Program-made: the position numbers and the translations under genes
Origin: Pseudoalteromonas haloplanktis ATCC 14393
Lineage (GTDB): Bacteria > Pseudomonadota > Gammaproteobacteria > Enterobacterales > Alteromonadaceae
Length of the DNA stretch: 39,942 nt
Direction: 5' to 3'
Assembly: GCF_000238355.1 (NCBI RefSeq)
Contig: NZ_AHCA01000020.1
Location: forward strand, 1 to 39,942
The notes under the pieces: generated by a model
Seen by the model: the letters and a program-made list of their open reading frames with translations, nothing else
What the model was told of the DNA's origin: nothing
Databases searched by the model: none
Shown here: positions 7,352-16,611 of the stretch, piece by piece
Layout of the letters: each line of letters begins with the position of its first letter
How positions within the stretch are numbered: the first letter of the stretch is position 1

Positions 7352-8605
7352 ATGGACAAAAAAATAGAACGCTCATTTACTCAAAAGTATTTAAAAAAAT
7401 TCACCTTTGCAGCGCTGGCTTTAGGTGTTGCTGCCGCTGCATACGGTTTTACGCAAAGCAGTGATACAGGTCGTAGCCAGAATATTGATCGTAGCAGCCT
7501 TACGGTTAGCACGGTTAAACAAGGTGCCTTTAAAGATGCACTGAGCCTACGGGGTCAAGTGGTACCAAAAACCAGCATTTATCTCGATACTATTGCTGGT
7601 GGTCAAGTAGAAGAGCGCTTAGTTGAACAGGGCGAATATGTTGAAAAAGGCCAACCGCTAGTGCGTTTAAGCAATACCAACTTACAACTTGATGTAATGA
7701 GCCGTGAAGCGCAGGTAACTGAACAGCTTAATTTTTTACGCAACACGCAAATGACGATGGAAACCAGCCGTTTAAATTTACGTCGTGACTTATTAGAAAT
7801 CGAGCTAAAAATAACTCATTTAACACGTCGTTTAAAACAAACAAAGCCCTTGGTTAAAAGTGGCGTATTGGCGCAAGACCAACTTGCAGAGCTAGAAGAA
7901 GATTTAAGCTATTACCAAGCCCGTAAAGAGCTCACCCTTGAGCGCCAAAAACAGGAAAACTCAATCCGTGAGGTGCAAGTGGCACAGCTTTCAGACAGCG
8001 CTAAAATGCTTGAGAAAAACCTGCAGTTTGCGCGCAGAAATCTCGACAACTTATTAATCAAAGCACCCGTTTCAGGTTACCTAAGCGAGCTTGATGTGGA
8101 AATTGGTGAATCTAAAAACAGTGGCGCGCGGTTAGGCCAAATAGATATTCCTAATGAATATAAATTAGTGGTGCGCCTTGATGAATTTTATTTAAACCAA
8201 GTGCAGCGTGACATGACCGTGATGATTGAACTTGAAAGCGGCACGGTGAATGCCAAAGTGAGCAAAATTGATAGCCGCGTACAGCAGTCACAATTTCAAA
8301 TTGAAGTGGATTTACCCAGTAACACCAAAAGCATTAAGCGCGGCCAAAGTATTGATATTGAGTTAATGCTGGGAGGCGATAAAAACAATGCCTTACTGCT
8401 TAAACGTGGCGCCTTTTTTACCAATTCTGGCGGTAACTGGGTTTATGTAATTGACCCTAATGGCGACAAAGCACTGCGTCGTGATATTCGCTTAGGCAAG
8501 AAGAATCAACACTATTTTGAAGTGCTTGAAGGGCTAAACGCGGGAGATCGAGTAATTACCTCAAGCTACAGCAACTTTGATAAAGCACAGCAACTACAAT
8601 TTTAA
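7352..8605 (+). CDS. HlyD/MacA-type periplasmic adaptor of an ABC exporter
   Basis: A 417-residue membrane-fusion protein. It has one N-terminal membrane segment (about 16-34), a barrel/lipoyl half-motif (GGQVEERLVEQGEYVEKGQPLVRL), a long coiled-coil hairpin (about 115-215) and the second lipoyl half (LLIKAPVSGYLSELDVEIGE), then beta-barrel domains. It would link the inner-membrane ABC complex to an outer-membrane TolC-type channel; no such channel gene is in the window. It is the first gene of a four-gene operon, followed 11 bases later by the ATPase. An AAGG ribosome-binding site precedes the ATG. The substrate is unknown. Confidence 0.92.
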   Translation: MDKKIERSFTQKYLKKFTFAALALGVAAAAYGFTQSSDTGRSQNIDRSSLTVSTVKQGAFKDALSLRGQVVPKTSIYLDTIAGGQVEERLVEQGEYVEKGQPLVRLSNTNLQLDVMSREAQVTEQLNFLRNTQMTMETSRLNLRRDLLEIELKITHLTRRLKQTKPLVKSGVLAQDQLAELEEDLSYYQARKELTLERQKQENSIREVQVAQLSDSAKMLEKNLQFARRNLDNLLIKAPVSGYLSELDVEIGESKNSGARLGQIDIPNEYKLVVRLDEFYLNQVQRDMTVMIELESGTVNAKVSKIDSRVQQSQFQIEVDLPSNTKSIKRGQSIDIELMLGGDKNNALLLKRGAFFTNSGGNWVYVIDPNGDKALRRDIRLGKKNQHYFEVLEGLNAGDRVITSSYSNFDKAQQLQF

Positions 8606-8616
8606 GGATAATAACA

Positions 8617-9321
8617 ATGATTAAATTAACTAATTTAAGCCGCGTATTTCGTACTCAAGATGTTGAAACTACAGCGCTCAGTAATATCAATCTAACTGTA
8701 AATGAAGGTGATTTTCTAGCGATTATGGGGCCGTCTGGCTGCGGCAAATCAACACTACTTTCTATTTTGGGTATGTTGGACTCACCAAGCTCTGGCAGTT
8801 TTGATTTTGCGGGAACTGACATTGCAGGGTACAGCGAAAAGCAATTGTCGGAGCTTCGCAAAGCCTCTATTGGTTTTGTATTTCAAAGCTTTAATTTAAT
8901 TGACGAGCTAACCGTTTATGAAAACGTAGAGCTGCCATTACAGTATCAAAAAATATCAAAAAGTGAGCGTAAGCAACGCGTTGAAGCGATTTTAAAAAGA
9001 GTAGGTATTGATCATCGCGGTGAGCATTTACCTCAGCAGTTATCAGGTGGTCAACAGCAGCGGGTAGCCGTTGCGCGTGCATTAGTGATTAACCCTAAAC
9101 TTATTTTAGCCGATGAGCCAACTGGTAACCTCGACTCTAAAAACGGTGATGAAGTGATGGCCATGCTACGCGAATTGAATAAAGAAGGCACCACGGTAAT
9201 TATGGTGACTCACTCAGAAAAAGAAGGTGCCTATGCTGACCGCCTAGTACGCCTACTAGATGGCCAAGTGATGCTTGATAAGGCGAATGTTGTACAGCAA
9301 AGTGCTGTTGAGGTTGCTTAA
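8617..9321 (+). CDS. ABC exporter ATPase (MacB/LolD family)
   Basis: A 234-residue cytoplasmic ATPase that powers the two permeases downstream. Walker A is GPSGCGKS (38-45), the Q-loop Gln is at 90, the signature is LSGGQ (142-146) followed by QQRVAVARAL, and Walker B plus catalytic Glu is LILADE (162-167). The H-loop is VTHSEKEG. It is the size and type of MacB/LolD/FtsE ATPases, which drive mechanotransmission of substrates held in the periplasm. Its stop is one base before the ATG of the first permease, so translation is probably coupled. Confidence 0.95.
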   Translation: MIKLTNLSRVFRTQDVETTALSNINLTVNEGDFLAIMGPSGCGKSTLLSILGMLDSPSSGSFDFAGTDIAGYSEKQLSELRKASIGFVFQSFNLIDELTVYENVELPLQYQKISKSERKQRVEAILKRVGIDHRGEHLPQQLSGGQQQRVAVARALVINPKLILADEPTGNLDSKNGDEVMAMLRELNKEGTTVIMVTHSEKEGAYADRLVRLLDGQVMLDKANVVQQSAVEVA

Positions 9322-9322
9322 C

Positions 9323-11725
9323 ATGTTTATTAATTATTTAGTAACCGCCTTACGGGCATTCAAACAGCAAAAACAGCACTTTTTACTCAATATAATTGGC
9401 TTGAGTGTTGGCTTAGCTGCGGCAATTTTAGTGGCTATGTTTGCCTTTAATGAAGCCTCGTATGACGAGCAACAACCTCATGCGGATCGTGTGTATCGTA
9501 TCTATCAATATTTTCCGTCACTGGGTATGGGAGCACCAGTGGTCAATAAAGATGTGATCGCGTCTTTTAAAGACATGACTGAAATTGAAGACATTATGTC
9601 ACTTGAAATGGTCCCGCCTGGATCTGAATTTGTGCGTGATGGCGTTGGCTTTAAATTAGAAAATGTACTCGCGGCGAGTAGTAATGTGGCTGATTTCATC
9701 AATATCGATATTGTAGCTGGGGAACTGGCAACAGTACTTGCAACGCCTAATATGATTGCACTCAATGAGCAGTATGCAATACGGATTTTTGGTAGCACAG
9801 CGATTATTGGTGAAACTTTAATTCAGGGCAAGAAGCGTTGGCAAGTTGGTGCGGTATTTGCTGATCTGCCAGATAATACTCACTTTTTCTTTCAAGCGTT
9901 AATTAAAGAGACTCCTGCAAATAATTACTATCAGAACAATAATGGTTATTCTTACATTCGTGTTGCGCCAGGTACTAAGGTAAATAAATTGGCTAGCACT
10001 CTTGAGCAGCGTTATACAGAGGTTGCTTATAATGACTCAGAATATGATTCCACACAATTGGCTCTGCACCCATTAACATCTTTACATTTAACGGCAAGCT
10101 CTAGTTATGAAATGAAAATGAATGGTTCACTTTCAACGCTGCGTATTTGTATTGGTTTAAGTATTTTGTTGGTGCTGCTAGCGGCTTTTAATTTTATCAA
10201 TATGAGTATTGCGCAATCTGCAAAGCGCGCAAAAGAAGTGGGGGTGCGTAAGGCGCTTGGTGCGAGCAAATCACAAATTGTTAGCCAGTTTTTAGTTGAA
10301 TCACTGCTTATTACCATTATTGCAGCACTGATAGCGTGCATGCTGGTTGAGTTACTTACACCGACTTTTAATCAATTAGTTGACCGTCAGCTAGCGCTTA
10401 ATTACAGCTCAGCTTTAGGGGTAGCAATAGCCTTTGTTGTCTTGTTGGTAGGTTTACTAGCTGGGATTTATCCAGCGATGTTTATGTCGGCTTTTAGTGC
10501 TAAGCGGGTGCTCAGTGGCGATATGCAACGGGGACGAACAGCCATTGTCGTTAGAAAAAGCTTATTGGTTTTACAGGCTGCATTATCGGTTGGGTTGATT
10601 ATTTCGGCACTGCTATTGCAACAGCAACTAGCGCATTTACAGTCGCTGCCAATTGGATTTGCTAAGGAAGGTAAGTTGATTGTCAGTGATATCGATGCGG
10701 GAGATATATTCTACAACCAAAACAATGTGCTGTTAGATCGCATTAACGCTATTAATGGTGTGAAGCAAGCTAGTGTTATAGACATTTCTTTAACGGGTAA
10801 CTATAACTCATACCGTATGTTTACTGCAGATAATGGTCAGTTTAGTAATCAAACATTACCATTTGTTGGCGCCGGTACAAATATAGTAAGTGCATTGGAT
10901 TTATCACTAATTGCAGGGCGTGATTTTAGTAAAAAAATGGCAGCTGATTGGTTTAATAAAGTCAGTGATACTCAAGCTACTGCGTCTGCAATATTGACTG
11001 AATCTTTAGCTAAGCAGGCGGGTTATGCTACACCCGAAGATGCGATAGGTAGTGTTTGGCACACAGACACGGGCTTTGGTCAGCAACTAACAGTCAACGT
11101 TGTTGGTGTGGTTAAAGATATTAAAGTGGGCAGTGTCAAAGATGCGCAACCAGCGACTATTTTTATTTGTGGCTATACCAGCAGCTGGATGGGAAGAATT
11201 GTTATTAATTTAGATTTAGCACAGCTCCCCCATGTTAAAACGCAACTTGCTACTATTTTGGCCGAAACGCTTGATATTTATGACCCAAAAATAGAAATGA
11301 TGGCGGACAACTACCGTGCACTTTATCGTAATGATGAACGTGCCACTGAGTTTGTCACTTTATTCTCCGGCTTAGCTGTATTTTTAGCGTGTGTTGGCAC
11401 ATTTGGTTTAGCATCATTTTCGGTATTACGCCGCCAAAAAGAAGTGGCGGTACGTAAAGTGCTTGGCGCATCACGCATAAGCATTATGAACCTACTGGCA
11501 AAAGAATTTTTAATTTTAGTACTGGGAAGTGTAGCCATAGCATACCCGCTAACCTATTGGCTGGTGGGTGATTGGCTTGCCAATTTTAACGAGCGTGTTG
11601 ATCAAGCGCTGTGGGTTTATTTGGTTGCTGCTTTGAGTGTTGCTGCAATCACTTGGCTCACCGTTGCAAGCCTTGCGTTTAAAGCCGCCAGTACAAGACC
11701 ATCGCTGACGTTACGGTATGAGTAA
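9323..11725 (+). CDS. ABC exporter permease with duplicated MacB/FtsX domains (first of two)
   Basis: An 800-residue permease with two MacB-periplasmic-core plus FtsX units in tandem: an N-terminal membrane segment (about 19-40), a large periplasmic domain, a membrane block near 270-420, a second periplasmic domain, and a C-terminal membrane block near 680-790. Both FtsX blocks show the family motif KxVGVRKALGAS / KEVAVRKVLGAS. The open frame extends upstream into the ATPase gene, but the ATG at 9323, one base after the ATPase stop, is preferred because the membrane segment follows directly. Its last 51 residues are almost identical to those of the second permease although the rest is diverged. 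Confidence 0.92.
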   Translation: MFINYLVTALRAFKQQKQHFLLNIIGLSVGLAAAILVAMFAFNEASYDEQQPHADRVYRIYQYFPSLGMGAPVVNKDVIASFKDMTEIEDIMSLEMVPPGSEFVRDGVGFKLENVLAASSNVADFINIDIVAGELATVLATPNMIALNEQYAIRIFGSTAIIGETLIQGKKRWQVGAVFADLPDNTHFFFQALIKETPANNYYQNNNGYSYIRVAPGTKVNKLASTLEQRYTEVAYNDSEYDSTQLALHPLTSLHLTASSSYEMKMNGSLSTLRICIGLSILLVLLAAFNFINMSIAQSAKRAKEVGVRKALGASKSQIVSQFLVESLLITIIAALIACMLVELLTPTFNQLVDRQLALNYSSALGVAIAFVVLLVGLLAGIYPAMFMSAFSAKRVLSGDMQRGRTAIVVRKSLLVLQAALSVGLIISALLLQQQLAHLQSLPIGFAKEGKLIVSDIDAGDIFYNQNNVLLDRINAINGVKQASVIDISLTGNYNSYRMFTADNGQFSNQTLPFVGAGTNIVSALDLSLIAGRDFSKKMAADWFNKVSDTQATASAILTESLAKQAGYATPEDAIGSVWHTDTGFGQQLTVNVVGVVKDIKVGSVKDAQPATIFICGYTSSWMGRIVINLDLAQLPHVKTQLATILAETLDIYDPKIEMMADNYRALYRNDERATEFVTLFSGLAVFLACVGTFGLASFSVLRRQKEVAVRKVLGASRISIMNLLAKEFLILVLGSVAIAYPLTYWLVGDWLANFNERVDQALWVYLVAALSVAAITWLTVASLAFKAASTRPSLTLRYE

Positions 11726-11827
11726 TTCTGCTTTATTGCTATAACATTCGTGGCGGAAATTAATTTTTATTCCGCAAATCTATTACTTTAATCAGTGAAA
11801 ACATTATTAATTCACAAGGAATAAAAA

Positions 11828-14248
11828 GTGCTCGTAAACTATTTTAAAACGGCGATTGGTGCCGCTAAACGTCAACCGTTAATCTACAGTCTCAATCTAT
11901 TTAGTTTAAGTGTGGGTTTAGTCGCTGTTTTTTTTATGGCGTTATACATTAATTATGAGTTTAGTTATGACCAGCAATGGCAAGATAGCGAGCATGTTTA
12001 TCGAGTTGAACTACATAATAACCAACAAGGTACTCACTCAGCCTTTGTTAACGCATTGCTGGCTAAAAGCTTTGAGAGTATTAGTAATATTGAATCGGTA
12101 CAAAAGTTAGCGCCAATGGATTATTGGTTTTGGTTTGAGCAGCAGGTCTCTATTAATAATAAGTCGTTTAAATTAACTAAAACGATAGCCGCAACACAGA
12201 ATATTACCGATATATTTTCATTCACTATGCTTCACGGAGAATTATCTACAGCATTAAGAAAGCCAAACAGTATTGTTTTATCAAAATCGGAAGCTATCCG
12301 TTTATTTGGTGAAAGTAATGTTGTGGGTAAGCGCTTACAACGTGATGCGGATACTTTAATAGTAACTGCTGTTTTTGCCGATTTAGCGCAGAATACGCAT
12401 CTCGATTTTCGCTCTATAGTGCCGCTATCTGAACGATACCTTGGTTATATTCGAGAATATCATGACGATAGTTTTGTGTATGTAAAGCTCAATGCAAGTG
12501 CACAAATTAACGTCATAGAGCAGGCGTTATCGCAGCTTATGAATCAGCGTAAATTAGCAAAAGAGCCTCAGCTAACCGTTAAGCTTAATCATATTAGTAA
12601 TATACATTTGCAAGGTGCAGGAACCGAAGAAATGAAAGCAGGTGGCGCGATAGAGTCGGTATTGATTTGTATTGCGGTGTGCGTGGTGTTGTTATTAGTT
12701 TTAGCTATTAATTTTATTAATATGAGTGCTGCAGCACTAAGTAAGCGCGGTCGAGAAATAGGGATTAAAAAGGCGCTTGGTGTTACTTGGGGGCAATTGC
12801 TTGGTCAATTTTCGGTAGAGTCATTTTTGTTGGTAGCTTTCACTATATTATTGAGTGTAGGCGTATGTGAGCAATTGCTTCCTTGGTTTAGTGATCTTGT
12901 TGGACGTCCTTTGAGTATCAGTCAGGCTTGGTGGCAAATCGCTATCATCGCATTTTTTACTTTGTTTTTTGGGATGTTGCTCACAGCATATTCGGTATTT
13001 ATTGTTGCGAAAAAGCCAATAACCTACTTATTAAGCGGCAGTATGAGCAGTGGTAGAAAAGCATCAAAATTCAAATCAACCTTGATCATATTGCAAACAA
13101 GCTGCGCGATTGTACTTATTATTGGTGCAGTTAACCTTAATAAGCAGCTTGATTTTTTACAAAATTTACCTGTTGGTTATGATAGTCAAAATCGCTTGTA
13201 TATTCCTAATATAGATAGATCCGCCTTTGAGCCACAGAGTTCATTACTCGCTAGAATAAATACGTTACCTGATGTTGATAGTGCCACTTTTGTTGATAGT
13301 GATTTAACGAAAGAAATGCCTATTTCTATGCCTATTAGTTGGGTTAATAAGCGAAATAATGAAGCATCAGTGCATTTTTCTGGTGTGGGTTATCAAGCTG
13401 CACAAGTATTAGGTTTATCGCTAATAGCGGGGCGTGACTTTTCTGCTGAATTTGGTGGCGATTGGTATCATAAAGTTACCAAGGTTGAGGCTGATAAAAG
13501 TTACGCCGCCAGTGTTATTGTTACCCGTAGTTTAGTGGCTCAAATGGGAATAGAAAGCGCTGAGTTGGCTATTGGTCATTCTTTCACGAGTGTTGATTCA
13601 GGTAGATTAAACACTTTTACTATTATTGGCGTGGTGAATAACGTAAAAATAGGAAATGTTCGACAAAGCACTAAGCCTTTATTTTTTGCGTGTGGTTTGT
13701 CATGGATGGGCAAGGTTGCTATTCAAACACGGTTAAAACCAGCAGCCAGTTATGCTGTTAAAGCCGAAATAAATCAGTTAATAACCAAAAAATTAGCTAT
13801 GGCCGAGCTAGCAATTGAAAATTTGGCTGATAATTACGGCGCTATTTATCAGCAAGAGCAGTTTTTAGGGCGAGTTATTAACCTATTTACAGGGCTATCG
13901 ATATTACTAAGTTGTATAGGCGTTTTTGCATTAGCGGCTTATGGCGTAAGGTCACGGCAAAAAGAAACCTCAATACGAAAAGTATTAGGGGCTTCGCGCT
14001 TAGGTTTAATTAATTTATTCGCACGTGAATATTTATATTTAGTGTTAGTTAGTACTGTTGTAGCCTTACCGATAGCTTACCTCTTTGTTACCGATTGGCT
14101 TGCCAATTTTAACGAGCGTGTTGATCAGTCGCTGTGGGTTTATTTAATAGCAGCCCTTAGTGTTGCTGCGATTACTTGGCTCACGGTTGCAAGCCTCGCG
14201 TTTAAAGCCGCCAGTACAAGGCCGTCGCTTATCTTACGTGATGAATAG
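11828..14248 (+). CDS. ABC exporter permease with duplicated MacB/FtsX domains (second of two)
   Basis: An 806-residue paralogue of the preceding permease with the same two-unit layout. FtsX motifs are KRGREIGIKKALGVTWGQL and KETSIRKVLGASRLGL. It probably pairs with the first permease as a heterodimer around a dimer of the shared ATPase. The start is GTG at 11828, preceded by AAGGAATAAAA; no better ATG is seen before the first membrane segment. A gap of 102 bases separates it from the first permease without a clear terminator, so the four genes probably form one transcript ending at the hairpin at 14287. Confidence 0.92.
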   Translation: MLVNYFKTAIGAAKRQPLIYSLNLFSLSVGLVAVFFMALYINYEFSYDQQWQDSEHVYRVELHNNQQGTHSAFVNALLAKSFESISNIESVQKLAPMDYWFWFEQQVSINNKSFKLTKTIAATQNITDIFSFTMLHGELSTALRKPNSIVLSKSEAIRLFGESNVVGKRLQRDADTLIVTAVFADLAQNTHLDFRSIVPLSERYLGYIREYHDDSFVYVKLNASAQINVIEQALSQLMNQRKLAKEPQLTVKLNHISNIHLQGAGTEEMKAGGAIESVLICIAVCVVLLLVLAINFINMSAAALSKRGREIGIKKALGVTWGQLLGQFSVESFLLVAFTILLSVGVCEQLLPWFSDLVGRPLSISQAWWQIAIIAFFTLFFGMLLTAYSVFIVAKKPITYLLSGSMSSGRKASKFKSTLIILQTSCAIVLIIGAVNLNKQLDFLQNLPVGYDSQNRLYIPNIDRSAFEPQSSLLARINTLPDVDSATFVDSDLTKEMPISMPISWVNKRNNEASVHFSGVGYQAAQVLGLSLIAGRDFSAEFGGDWYHKVTKVEADKSYAASVIVTRSLVAQMGIESAELAIGHSFTSVDSGRLNTFTIIGVVNNVKIGNVRQSTKPLFFACGLSWMGKVAIQTRLKPAASYAVKAEINQLITKKLAMAELAIENLADNYGAIYQQEQFLGRVINLFTGLSILLSCIGVFALAAYGVRSRQKETSIRKVLGASRLGLINLFAREYLYLVLVSTVVALPIAYLFVTDWLANFNERVDQSLWVYLIAALSVAAITWLTVASLAFKAASTRPSLILRDE

Positions 14249-14286
14249 ATAAGTCATTATATAAAATTAGTTACAATTTTCTAACT

Positions 14287-14320
14287 AAGGCCTTTCGTTT
14301 ACCGAGAGGCCTTTTATATT
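14287..14320 (+). terminator. Terminator of the exporter operon
   Basis: An 11-bp stem AAGGCCTTTCG / CGAGAGGCCTT with one G-T pair, loop TTTAC at 14298-14302, then TTTATATT. It starts 38 bases after the stop of the second permease. Confidence 0.88.
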
Positions 14321-14323
14321 ATA

Positions 14324-14368
14324 GTCGCCATGAATGACGGACCTACCGTAGGACGTGCTTTAGCGCGT
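14324..14368. repeat. REP pair upstream of the RAYT gene
   Basis: A minus-strand REP at 14324-14346 (GTAG head at 14343-14346) lies head to head with a plus-strand REP at 14348-14368 (GTAGGACGTGCTTTAGCGCG). The gap is one base. It belongs to the same family as the pairs at 4284 and 14882, although this minus-strand copy has one extra base. Confidence 0.9.
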
Positions 14369-14414
14369 AAATAGGCTATATTTTATTTCTGCTTTAGGAA
14401 AAGGAATTTATCAA

Positions 14415-14861
14415 ATGAGCTGGAGTAACTTAAAGAAAGGGCGTGTATCAATTCAATCAGGCGAATACTTCATTACATTTACATGCCACCGCAGAGAAGG
14501 GATATTTAGTAATTTCGATCATGCTAATATCTTTTGTAGATGCATTGCGAGTAATGAGCTCAAGTATCAATGCCGTTGGTTAACTTGGGTTTTAATGCCT
14601 GATCATTTCCATGGTTTGTTGCAGCTTAAAAACAGTGAATTAGGGGTTGTAGTGGGTCACTTGAAAGGCGCATCAGCTCGGGAAGTTAATAAAGTACGAG
14701 ATTTAAATCAGCCTGTATGGCAAAGAGCTTATTATGATCATGCGCTGCGAGAAGAAGAAAATAGAGTTGAAATAGCAAGGTACATTGCTGCAAATCCTTT
14801 GAGGCGCAAGTTGGTCACTAGAATTGGTGATTATCCGTATTGGAATTCAGTTTATTTGTAA
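14415..14861 (+). CDS. REP-associated tyrosine transposase (RAYT, IS200-like)
   Basis: A 148-residue single-domain transposase of the Y1/HUH class. The metal-binding HUH motif is MPDHFHGL (His64, His66). The C-terminal part has YYDHALREEEN and ARYIAANPLRRKLV; the Tyr in ARYIAANP (Tyr123) is the probable nucleophile. RAYTs are chromosomal proteins thought to process and spread REP palindromes. Here the gene is bracketed by five REP copies of one family (14324-14368 and 14882-14994). A good ribosome-binding site (AAAAGGAA) precedes the ATG. The length and motifs are intact, so it may be active. Confidence 0.95.
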   Translation: MSWSNLKKGRVSIQSGEYFITFTCHRREGIFSNFDHANIFCRCIASNELKYQCRWLTWVLMPDHFHGLLQLKNSELGVVVGHLKGASAREVNKVRDLNQPVWQRAYYDHALREEENRVEIARYIAANPLRRKLVTRIGDYPYWNSVYL

Positions 14862-14881
14862 ATTTAATATCGCAGGGAGTT

Positions 14882-14994
14882 GTCGCCGTAAACGACGACC
14901 TACAGGATGTGTTTGAGATTATGTAGGACGTGCTTTAGCGCGTAAAGTGTAACTTGGGTTTTTTGTGTTCTTGTCGCCATGAATGACGACCTAC
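14882..14994. repeat. Three REP palindromes downstream of the RAYT gene
   Basis: REPs at 14882-14903 (minus), 14923-14943 (plus) and 14973-14994 (minus). The first and third keep the GTAGGTCGTC head but differ in the inner stem (CGTAAACG versus CATGAATG); the plus-strand copy is identical to the one at 14348. Alternating orientation is typical of BIMEs. Confidence 0.92.
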
Positions 14995-15005
14995 AAAATA
15001 TACGA

Positions 15006-15536
15006 TCAAACCTCTTTAATTTTCACTGCGGGATTACCAGCAACCACGGTGTTTTTAGCAATATCTTTGGTCACTACTGACCCTGCGCCCACGACAGCAT
15101 TATCACCAATGGCAACCCCCGCTAACACTATAACCCCCGCGCCAATCCACACGTTATTGCCGATAGTTATTGGCGCTGCAAAGTTTTCTTTTTGTAGTCT
15201 TTGCTTAGGCTCAATTGCATGAGAAACGGCCAATAGCTGAACGTTTGGGCCAATTAAACAATCGTCGCCAATGCTTATTGCACCCTCATTAATTGGTGCA
15301 TCTAACACAGTGCAGTTAATGTTTATAAAAGTACGATCACCAATTTGCATTTGCGAGCCATAATCACAATGAAAGCCAGCTTCAATGATCACGCCTTCAC
15401 CACATATTGCAAACAAACTCTTAATACGTTTTAAGTTGCCTTTACTCGGGCTTTTTGAAAATAACCGGCAAGTCTCATGAGCTGTTTTGCGCAGCTCTAA
15501 ATATGATTTATCAAGGTTGTTGAATTTAGTATTCAT
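15006..15536 (-). CDS. Sugar/maltose O-acetyltransferase-like hexapeptide enzyme
   Basis: A 176-residue acetyl-CoA-dependent acyltransferase of the LacA/Maa/NodL type. The left-handed beta-helix hexapeptide repeats run from about residue 50 to the end, with ITIGNNVWIGAGVIVLAGVAIGDNAVVGAGSVVTKDI and the terminal VVAGNPAVKI signature. The catalytic His is probably that of LLAVSHAIEP. The N-terminal helical part is shorter and less typical than in LacA. It starts 12 bases after the stop of the aspartic protease gene with a good AAGGGT site, so the two are cotranscribed. The acceptor sugar is unknown. Confidence 0.88.
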   Translation of the reverse strand: MNTKFNNLDKSYLELRKTAHETCRLFSKSPSKGNLKRIKSLFAICGEGVIIEAGFHCDYGSQMQIGDRTFININCTVLDAPINEGAISIGDDCLIGPNVQLLAVSHAIEPKQRLQKENFAAPITIGNNVWIGAGVIVLAGVAIGDNAVVGAGSVVTKDIAKNTVVAGNPAVKIKEV

Positions 15537-15548
15537 TATTACCCTTTA

Positions 15549-16451
15549 TTATTTTTCGTCAGGCAAGCCAATATGGGCGTGGCCATTTTTGTAATCAATA
15601 GTTATCAAAAAATGCTTTAGTACATCATAACCTATCAATCCTTGAACCTTACGTCCTTTAATACGTGACCCTGTCGCTTCGTATTGGCTTTCTAGATACG
15701 CTTTTTGTCCTTCAGCAGGTATACTGACTAAAACATTTTCAAGCTCAAAAGGGCCAAATTTTAAAGTCGGTATTCGAAAACTTTCTGTTGTTGCTATTGA
15801 GTTTGCTCCCATGCTAATGCCTGATGTGATATCTAAATTATCCAACCAACCCATTTGCCGAGCTACTTTACGCTCAATGGCTAGACCGCCGTTATTCCCA
15901 GTATCAAGTAGCAACCAGACAGATTGACCATCTTGCAAGCCAACTTCGACTATGGGCATGCCGGACCCTTTCTGCGTTTGCATTTTAATATTTTCAAGGT
16001 CGCGTAACTTAATAGAATCATGGGTTATTAAACGCATTTTTTGGTTTGGGTAATCAAGCTGCATTACAAACTGATTAAAAAAGCCTGCGCCAAATAGTAG
16101 TGAGGTAGTGTGAAATCCCAAATTAACTTCGGTTAAATTATCAAGTTCAGTATTAATGCCAAAAAAGCTAGTTGGTACGTTATTGTAGGATTTCTTATCT
16201 TCAATACCATAAATCCCCTTAACCCTGACTTTTTTACCTTTATCAAAACTTAATTGGTGTTTATTGATAAAGCGCGGGTTAATAGCATTGAGTTGCGCAC
16301 CTGTGTCTAATAGTGCGTAGCCATCTATACCTGCCACAATAACGGGTATTTTTACATGACCACTTTCGAGCGTAAAATCAATCCACTGCGTTGCGCCGGC
16401 AATACTATTTACACTGTAGAACAGCATGCTTAATAAAAGTAGCAATTTCAT
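15549..16451 (-). CDS. Secreted retropepsin-like aspartic protease with two DTG motifs
   Basis: A 300-residue protein with a signal peptide (MKLLLLLSMLFYSVNSIAGA). Two aspartic-protease-like halves are visible: the first has YALLDTGAQLNAI (Asp49-Thr50-Gly51), the second VWLLLDTGNNGGLAI (Asp183-Thr184-Gly185). Each is preceded by a beta-strand pattern and followed by a loop and a hydrophobic-Gly segment (LFGAGFFNQF, GLIGYDVLKHF). This is the pepsin-like arrangement of two lobes each giving one Asp, at the size of bacterial aspartyl-protease family proteins. It should act in the periplasm; the substrate is unknown. The start is supported by AAAGGAC upstream. Confidence 0.85.
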   Translation of the reverse strand: MKLLLLLSMLFYSVNSIAGATQWIDFTLESGHVKIPVIVAGIDGYALLDTGAQLNAINPRFINKHQLSFDKGKKVRVKGIYGIEDKKSYNNVPTSFFGINTELDNLTEVNLGFHTTSLLFGAGFFNQFVMQLDYPNQKMRLITHDSIKLRDLENIKMQTQKGSGMPIVEVGLQDGQSVWLLLDTGNNGGLAIERKVARQMGWLDNLDITSGISMGANSIATTESFRIPTLKFGPFELENVLVSIPAEGQKAYLESQYEATGSRIKGRKVQGLIGYDVLKHFLITIDYKNGHAHIGLPDEK

Positions 16452-16611
16452 TTTAGTCCTTTAAATTATTGTTATTTATACTAATGAGTGTATATAAGTT
16501 ACACCCTTAAATCGAGAGTAGTTTGGTAAGATCTGGGTATCAATATCAAAGAGTTTGCTTCTAGATAGATTAAATAAGCCGGATTTTTATACATTTACTT
16601 GCCATTTACTT

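Noticed and set aside
9275..9322. Upstream extension of the first permease
   Set aside because: The extra 16 codons overlap the ATPase gene and lack a ribosome-binding site; ATG 9323 fits the one-base spacing and the membrane segment.
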